This document shows, piece by piece, positions 35,833-40,748 of a DNA stretch of 40,748 bases. Within the stretch, counting starts at the first letter, position 1. Every line of letters begins with the position of its first letter. The DNA is from Rhodothermales bacterium (GTDB lineage: Bacteria > Bacteroidota > Rhodothermia > Rhodothermales > Bin80), in the NCBI GenBank assembly GCA_022821385.1, contig JAJEDR010000073.1, forward strand, positions 1-40,748, read 5' to 3'. The notes beneath the pieces are model-generated. The model saw nothing but the letters and a program-made list of their open reading frames with translations. It was not told where the DNA came from and searched no databases. Position numbers and translations under genes: made by a program.

Positions 35833-38800
35833 ATGAATTCTAAGCGGATCTCAATTCCAGTCGAATGGTGGGAATTTGGAGACAGGGATTCTCACTTTGC
35901 GGAATATACCCCGGTGGGGGCAGTCCCCGGTATCCTGCTGGATAACCTGTCCCAACAGGCACGCGATTTTTTTCCAAATTCTGCTGATCGTGTTGCCGTG
36001 ATAGGCACCCCGAATCCGGTAGAATGTCTCCGGAAGATGCTCTCTCAGACCGTCTTCTTGATCAACAGAGAAAGAGCTCTAATCCCTTCTGATGATGCGC
36101 GCTTCGCAGCAAGTATCCTTGAAAAAATTCTCATGCGCGGGAGTACGCCACTTCCAACACTTGGGATTGAACGCCAGGCCCTACAATTGAGTGACCTGTC
36201 CAACTCGGCAGAAGAAATAAGCAGTGAAGAACCGGAAATGGGTTGGTACTCTGACCTAGTGGCAGATCCTGCAGGAGTTCTAAAAGCGGTGATCGATCGG
36301 GACGAGTTTTCACTTGATCCGGCACTCGACTATCAAATTGGTCGAGATAATTCCGTTCTGGGAAGCAAAGCAGAAGCAAAATTTCTTCATAACTGGGTCC
36401 CAGATGTGTTGGGGCAGTCAGCCGGACATTGGTTTATACCTCAAGCTCCTCTTGGGCCTCTGCTTAAATCAGGATTAACAGAGAAAGGGAAGGATGCCCG
36501 ACGGATTGATTTCCTGTTTTCGCACCCGCTTGTCCAGCCAATTGCAATTGAAATTGACGGCATACAACACTATGCGAATGCTTTGGTTGACAGGAGCCGC
36601 GACTCGTCACTTCAATCTATCGGCATCAAGGTCGTTCGAATTACGACCAGTGAATTGGATGCAGGAGTGGGACCCGTATTGACTAGCCTTCAGCAGGAGT
36701 TGCAGAGACTTTTCACTGCACCAGCCCCGTCAAAAGCGGATCAGCAGTTTGCGAAACTTCTCCTGAGCTGCACTGTGGCAGCCAAGGTGCAGTTTGCCGT
36801 TGCCGGTGCCCTGTGGCGTGGCTGGTTACGCCCTGGACGATACTGGAACATAAGAATCAAGGGATCTTGCTTAACCTCCGCTAGCGGTGTCGTTGATCTA
36901 CTGGATATGTTGCAAGCGATTGATGCAATCTACGGCACATGTGTGTCACCGGCACATTGCTCAATTGAGCTGGAAGGCGGAAATGTGATGGACTGGCCCA
37001 ATGATGATTCGCAGATAGGCAGTGATCAGGAATATGACAGTTTCACAATCGTTGAGGAAACCCGTAAAGGCCCCTGTCACACGATTCTCAGCAGCAGTGA
37101 TTCTGACTGCATAATCAGATCCGTTTATCTGCCCGTTGACCTCGCTGCTGCACCAAAACCCCCAAACAAGGCACGTTATCCGGCGAAGAAGCGCAACGAT
37201 CACGAGAATTCCCGTATCCATCACTCGATTCGTTTATTCCTCCAACATATTTACAGAAAACGAGATTTTCGAGAAGGGCAGTATAAAGCACTATTGAATG
37301 CACTCCGACACATTGACACGATCGTCCTTCTCCCAACGGGAGGAGGTAAGAGCATCATCTATCAACTCGCCGGTTTGCTCATGCCAGGCGTAACCCTGGT
37401 CATTGATCCACTAACCTCGCTCATGGAAGATCAGGTAGAAGGACTCCAATTCTACGGAATTGACAGAACGGAAGCGATTTATTATCGAAGTGACCAGAGG
37501 ACAGAAGTGACACACCGTAAAATTTCACTTATGGAAAAAGGTCTGTATCATTTCGTTTTGGTGTCGCCGGAACGTCTGCAATCCCCCGCCTTTCGTAAGG
37601 CAGTTGAGAGTATGGCCATGAATAATCCTATTAATCTGGCGGTAATTGATGAGGCTCACTGTATATCAGAATGGGGGCATGATTTTCGCCCTGCCTACTT
37701 AAGTCTTACCAACTCACTTAGGAGACTGCGCTCTTCGGACACCGACACTGGCCCTCCGCTCTTGGCCCTGACAGGTACCGCTTCGCGAGCAGTACTCCGA
37801 GATATGATAAACGATCTCGAAATTGATAAGAACAATTCGGATGCTCTCATTCGTCCTGAGTCATTCGATCGAAAAGAAATCAAGTTCAAGGTGGTCAGAA
37901 CCGCCTCAGGCGATGTAGCCCCAAAATTGAAAGAAGAGTTACGGAGACTGCCGAGCGACTGTGGCATTCCAATTTCCGAGTACTACAAGCCGCGTGGACG
38001 GAAGACGAATTCTGGAATCATCTTTGTGCCTACCGTCGAGGGCAAAAACGGCATTGCAGAAATTGCACGCGAAGTTAACCAGACCATTCCAGTAGAAACA
38101 ACCTTGTTTTCCGGAAAATCGCCCTATAAACAGCTGGGAAATGACTCTAACTGGGATCAGGCAAAGCGCAATAATGCGAGTAAATTCAAGCAAAATGTAA
38201 TATCCGTACTGGTAGCCACAAAGGCGTACGGGATGGGGATTGACAAGCCCAACATACGCTATACTATTCACTGTGGTGTACCGAGCTCCATTGAGCAGTA
38301 CTATCAAGAGGCTGGCCGGGCGGGCCGTGATCAAAAAGAAGCCTTTTCAACGCTTATCCTCGGAGAAACCAGCGAGGCCAGGTCAAATACACTTCTCAAT
38401 CCAGATTTAAACATTGAGAAACTTAGAAAACTCTACAAGGAGGAATCGCGAAATTATGCAGCGAGAGACGACATTACTCGTGCACTTTTCTTCCATTTAA
38501 AGGGGTTTCAGGGGATCTCAGCTGAGATAGAAAACGCAAAAGAACTAATTGCGCTCATCATTGACTGGCTTCCGATGATCCCGATAAATGTTCCGTTTGG
38601 AGAGAATAAATCTCAGCGTGAAAAGTCCATTTATCGTTTGTATAAGCTCGGATTTGTGAAAGATTATACCGTGGATTTTGGCCCTAAACAATTTCAGGTT
38701 ATTACACACAAATTTGATTTTCAGAGATTCAAGGGTCGCTTCCTTGATTACGTGCGAAGCGTTGCCCCTGGCAAGGTAGGTTCGAGCCGTCGTAGGATTG

Positions 38801-39576
38801 ACGCTATTGAAAGTTCAGACTACCGCAACGCTCTTGCTGAACTGATAGGAGCATTTATTGAGTTCACCTACGATGAAATTGAACGTGCACGTCGTCGTGC
38901 GATACTGGAATCTATCCTGCTCGCCCGACAATCCAAGACCGATTCCGATGTTCGTACTCGGCTTCTTGACTATCTGCAGGAAGGAATTGGCTACGAGAAG
39001 ATCAACGAGTTAATCCAGTGTGAGCAGGTTGACCTCCTTGCATGGCTTGAACTCACTGCAAATATTGGGAATTCCATTGAGGCTGGTGAGATTCGGGGCC
39101 TGTGTATCCGTGCTCTTGAATCCTCACCAGATCATCCTGGACTGTTATTGATCCGAGGTGTCGTTGAGACGATGGCATCTGATTATTACTGGAATGTGGC
39201 CTCTACAAACATTGTTCGCGCGGTCACAGTCGGAATTGAGAAGTACGACATTACGCCGGATCACATCGAGACAACATTTGAAAGACTGTTCCAGCAGGCA
39301 CGTGAATCCAGCGCGTCGGAGATTGAAGCAGGTCAACTTGAATCTACCCTTACCATTGCTCTTCTGGATGTAGCCAGCAAGGGAGTGAATTCCAAATACC
39401 AATTTGCGGAGAGTATTGCCATACGCCAAAGCTCTCACAGCAATAACTTGGAGACACTGACCATCCTGGACTGGTTCCGTCTAGATCAGCTGTCGAGACA
39501 TCTGCAGGACATCTCAAATACGAGGGCACGAGATTATTCATACATCCATGAAACACACAATCTGAGCTTGGAGTAA
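35833..39576 (+). CDS. RecQ-type DEAH helicase fused to an N-terminal Vsr/DUF559-like nuclease
   Basis: Predicted 1247-residue nuclease-helicase. Residues 220-295 match the PD-(D/E)xK endonuclease pattern of Vsr/DUF559 proteins: D226 (RRIDFLF), E240 and D242 (AIEIDGIQHY), then a conserved IGIKVVRITTSEL. The first 200 residues are unassigned. Residues about 475-840 are a RecQ-family superfamily 2 helicase: Walker A TGGGKS with K506, DEAH at 606-609 followed by CISEWGHDFRPAY, ALTGTA, YGMGIDKPNIRYTIHC and the arginine-finger motif QEAGRAGRD (825-833). The last 410 residues are unassigned and lack a recognisable HRDC domain. The gene is followed after 26 bp by a membrane-anchored coiled-coil gene, in the manner of a two-gene defence operon. 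Function is inferred; a role in DNA repair or in cleaving invading DNA is possible. Confidence 0.87.
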   Translation: MNSKRISIPVEWWEFGDRDSHFAEYTPVGAVPGILLDNLSQQARDFFPNSADRVAVIGTPNPVECLRKMLSQTVFLINRERALIPSDDARFAASILEKILMRGSTPLPTLGIERQALQLSDLSNSAEEISSEEPEMGWYSDLVADPAGVLKAVIDRDEFSLDPALDYQIGRDNSVLGSKAEAKFLHNWVPDVLGQSAGHWFIPQAPLGPLLKSGLTEKGKDARRIDFLFSHPLVQPIAIEIDGIQHYANALVDRSRDSSLQSIGIKVVRITTSELDAGVGPVLTSLQQELQRLFTAPAPSKADQQFAKLLLSCTVAAKVQFAVAGALWRGWLRPGRYWNIRIKGSCLTSASGVVDLLDMLQAIDAIYGTCVSPAHCSIELEGGNVMDWPNDDSQIGSDQEYDSFTIVEETRKGPCHTILSSSDSDCIIRSVYLPVDLAAAPKPPNKARYPAKKRNDHENSRIHHSIRLFLQHIYRKRDFREGQYKALLNALRHIDTIVLLPTGGGKSIIYQLAGLLMPGVTLVIDPLTSLMEDQVEGLQFYGIDRTEAIYYRSDQRTEVTHRKISLMEKGLYHFVLVSPERLQSPAFRKAVESMAMNNPINLAVIDEAHCISEWGHDFRPAYLSLTNSLRRLRSSDTDTGPPLLALTGTASRAVLRDMINDLEIDKNNSDALIRPESFDRKEIKFKVVRTASGDVAPKLKEELRRLPSDCGIPISEYYKPRGRKTNSGIIFVPTVEGKNGIAEIAREVNQTIPVETTLFSGKSPYKQLGNDSNWDQAKRNNASKFKQNVISVLVATKAYGMGIDKPNIRYTIHCGVPSSIEQYYQEAGRAGRDQKEAFSTLILGETSEARSNTLLNPDLNIEKLRKLYKEESRNYAARDDITRALFFHLKGFQGISAEIENAKELIALIIDWLPMIPINVPFGENKSQREKSIYRLYKLGFVKDYTVDFGPKQFQVITHKFDFQRFKGRFLDYVRSVAPGKVGSSRRRIDAIESSDYRNALAELIGAFIEFTYDEIERARRRAILESILLARQSKTDSDVRTRLLDYLQEGIGYEKINELIQCEQVDLLAWLELTANIGNSIEAGEIRGLCIRALESSPDHPGLLLIRGVVETMASDYYWNVASTNIVRAVTVGIEKYDITPDHIETTFERLFQQARESSASEIEAGQLESTLTIALLDVASKGVNSKYQFAESIAIRQSSHSNNLETLTILDWFRLDQLSRHLQDISNTRARDYSYIHETHNLSLE

Positions 39577-39602
39577 CTCCACTAACTTTAAATCTACCAA
39601 AG

Positions 39603-40145
39603 ATGAGTGAACCAAACCCCCAGGGTAATCTGACCCTAATGAAAGAGATCCAAAACCGATTACGGAAAACCGAAGACCGTGCGGCTACGGTTATCCGCAC
39701 GCTTGAGAAGGATCAATCTATGCAGGATTCCATCGATGCCGCTAGCAAGGGGCTGCGTGAAACAAGCGCGGCTGTTGCTGGATTTGCCGATAGGACTAAA
39801 AAAGCAACTGAAGTATTCTTGGATTCAGTGTCGGCACTCAGAGAAGTGACCAATGTGGTGCACCAAATGAATCCGTCAGACCTTCAACTAAAGCTTGATC
39901 AGATCACACAACAGATTGCTAAGGGGAGTGAGCAATTGCAGCAAAACATTGAGGAAGTCAACAAATGGGTTGATCAAAAGAGCGGGCGATTAAAGGATAG
40001 TATAGAGGACGTCAATAAACGGGTTGATCAAAAGAGCGGTCAATTGCAGGAAAGTGTGGAGCAACTAGGCAGCAGGATTGCGAAGGCATCCACATGGATC
40101 ATTATACTTGTTATGATGGGAATTATTCTGAATATATTCTTTTAA
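39603..40145 (+). CDS. Coiled-coil protein with C-terminal membrane anchor
   Basis: A 180-residue protein without recognised family. Most of it is predicted long alpha-helix/coiled coil rich in Gln, Lys, Glu and Ser. Two repeats of 18 residues (VNKWVDQKSGRLKDSIED and VNKRVDQKSGQLQESVEQ) sit at about 120-157; at DNA level a 19-bp run recurs at 39967-39985 and 40021-40039, exactly 54 bp apart. The C-terminal 18 residues (ASTWIIILVMMGIILNIF) form one transmembrane helix, so it is probably tail-anchored with the coiled coil in the cytoplasm. It starts 26 bp after the helicase stop, so both are likely one operon. It could be a membrane-disrupting effector or a scaffold; this is inference. Confidence 0.75.
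   Translation: MSEPNPQGNLTLMKEIQNRLRKTEDRAATVIRTLEKDQSMQDSIDAASKGLRETSAAVAGFADRTKKATEVFLDSVSALREVTNVVHQMNPSDLQLKLDQITQQIAKGSEQLQQNIEEVNKWVDQKSGRLKDSIEDVNKRVDQKSGQLQESVEQLGSRIAKASTWIIILVMMGIILNIFF
39967..40039. repeat. Short in-gene 54-bp repeat in the coiled-coil gene
   Basis: The 19-bp sequence starting GGGTTGATCAAAAGAGCGG occurs at 39967 and again at 40021, in the same frame. It yields the 18-residue coiled-coil repeat VDQKSG in the membrane-anchored protein. Confidence 0.8.
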
Positions 40146-40284
40146 CCTCCTCCATCTGGAGTGTGTTACCCCAACCGGTTTGAGGAAGGCTGTGTGTGTC
40201 ATGAATTCTTGACTTCGACAGGTTGCAACTTTCTGCAAGCCAGAAAAGCCCTATTAGCAGGGGTATAGGCCTGTTATTGGGGGT

Positions 40285-40748
40285 GTCCCGGAAAATTTGA
40301 ACACTACAAAAGCCGCTTATCAGGCCACTTTTCGTGGTCTGAATTCCAGACGTTAAGTAACCCCTTGTGGCGTGGGTTACGGGTCTTTCTCTACGGGTAC
40401 GGTCTGGCGCTGAATCGTCAACCCCAGCGCTTTGTAAAGCCGAACTTTTGTACTGCTGGCCGCCGATGGAATCGCAAAATGACGCTTGGTGCTGTTGTCC
40501 CGTACCACGGACACCTCTACTTCACGCAACTGAGCCAGAATCTGCCCCTCACTGATGGGCGCCTCGGCGCCATGCCGCGTGTTGTAGAGTCGACGCAGAA
40601 TGCGCAGCATCGCAAAGGCGGCAAAGCAAATGGCAATGTGCGCGCGGACCCGGCGCTCAGTCCAGTGAAACACCGGACGAATCGCCAGGGTGTGCTTCAA
40701 TACCCGAAAACCCTCCTCAATCTGCCATAACCCCCCGTACTGCGCATA
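40285..40748. mobile_element. Partial insertion sequence, right edge
   Basis: The transposase frame at 40377-40748 is followed by about 90 non-coding bases; a plausible left end of the element is the GGGTGTCCCGGAAAATTTG stretch near 40281-40300, which resembles a terminal inverted repeat, but the partner end lies outside the window. Position and family are therefore approximate. Confidence 0.45.
40377..40748 (-). CDS. IS4-superfamily (IS1634-like) transposase, C-terminal part, cut by window edge
   Basis: The frame is open to the right edge of the window, so the N-terminal half lies outside. The visible C-terminal 123 codons carry the hallmark of IS1634/IS4-type DDE transposases: YGGLWQIEEGFRVLKHTL, with the third acidic residue of the DDE triad (E in IEEGF), followed by RPVFHWTERRVRAHIAICFAAF. 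The TAA stop at 40377-40379 on the reverse strand closes it. It is read against the coiled-coil gene and belongs to the same right-hand mobile region. Confidence 0.8.
   Translation of the reverse strand, partial: YAQYGGLWQIEEGFRVLKHTLAIRPVFHWTERRVRAHIAICFAAFAMLRILRRLYNTRHGAEAPISEGQILAQLREVEVSVVRDNSTKRHFAIPSAASSTKVRLYKALGLTIQRQTVPVEKDP

Overview
The window looks like chromosomal DNA of a free-living or host-associated member of the Bacteroidota in the broad sense, most like the Rhodothermia/Balneolia side. This rests on a C-terminal type IX secretion (Por) sorting domain, a b558-type single-subunit succinate dehydrogenase membrane anchor in a cytB-A-B operon, several signal-peptide or lipoprotein peptidases, and moderate GC content. 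The assignment is inference; there is no rRNA or tRNA gene here to settle it.

Layout. 1-2064: a secreted beta-propeller protein between non-coding stretches, with a strong hairpin at the left edge. 2065-3687: glutamine-dependent NAD+ synthetase. 3891-7822 (minus): a compact operon rng, outer-membrane-type protein, 90-residue protein, PhnP-like metallo-hydrolase, aroQ. 8671-13314 (plus): a TCA block of citrate synthase, then sdhC-sdhA-sdhB. 13360-14631: a CaCA-type cation exchanger. 14898-17879: a large solitary N6-adenine DNA methyltransferase with a nuclease-like N-terminus. 17894-20653 (minus): a lytic transglycosylase with five LysM repeats and an internally duplicated N-terminal module. 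20856-26425 (minus): an operon of secreted S9 peptidase, lipoprotein amidohydrolase and acyl-CoA carboxylase beta subunit, suited to peptide and amino-acid catabolism. 26533-32507: a secreted protein and a convergent alpha-glucan phosphorylase, now separated by about 2.3 kb of inserted DNA flanked by a 283-bp direct repeat. 32628-34738: a DUF1611 protein translationally coupled to a dipeptide epimerase. 35042-40145: a small zinc-ribbon-like ORF, a fused nuclease/RecQ-type helicase and a membrane-anchored coiled-coil protein. 40285-40748: the end of an IS element with an IS4-superfamily transposase.

Most of the window is ordinary metabolism and cell-envelope work. The accessory parts are the solitary methyltransferase, the insertion bounded by the long direct repeat, and the right-hand island. 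The helicase plus coiled-coil membrane pair next to an IS element is the best candidate for an undescribed, possibly defensive, system. The repeat-bounded insertion is the clearest genome-rearrangement signal.
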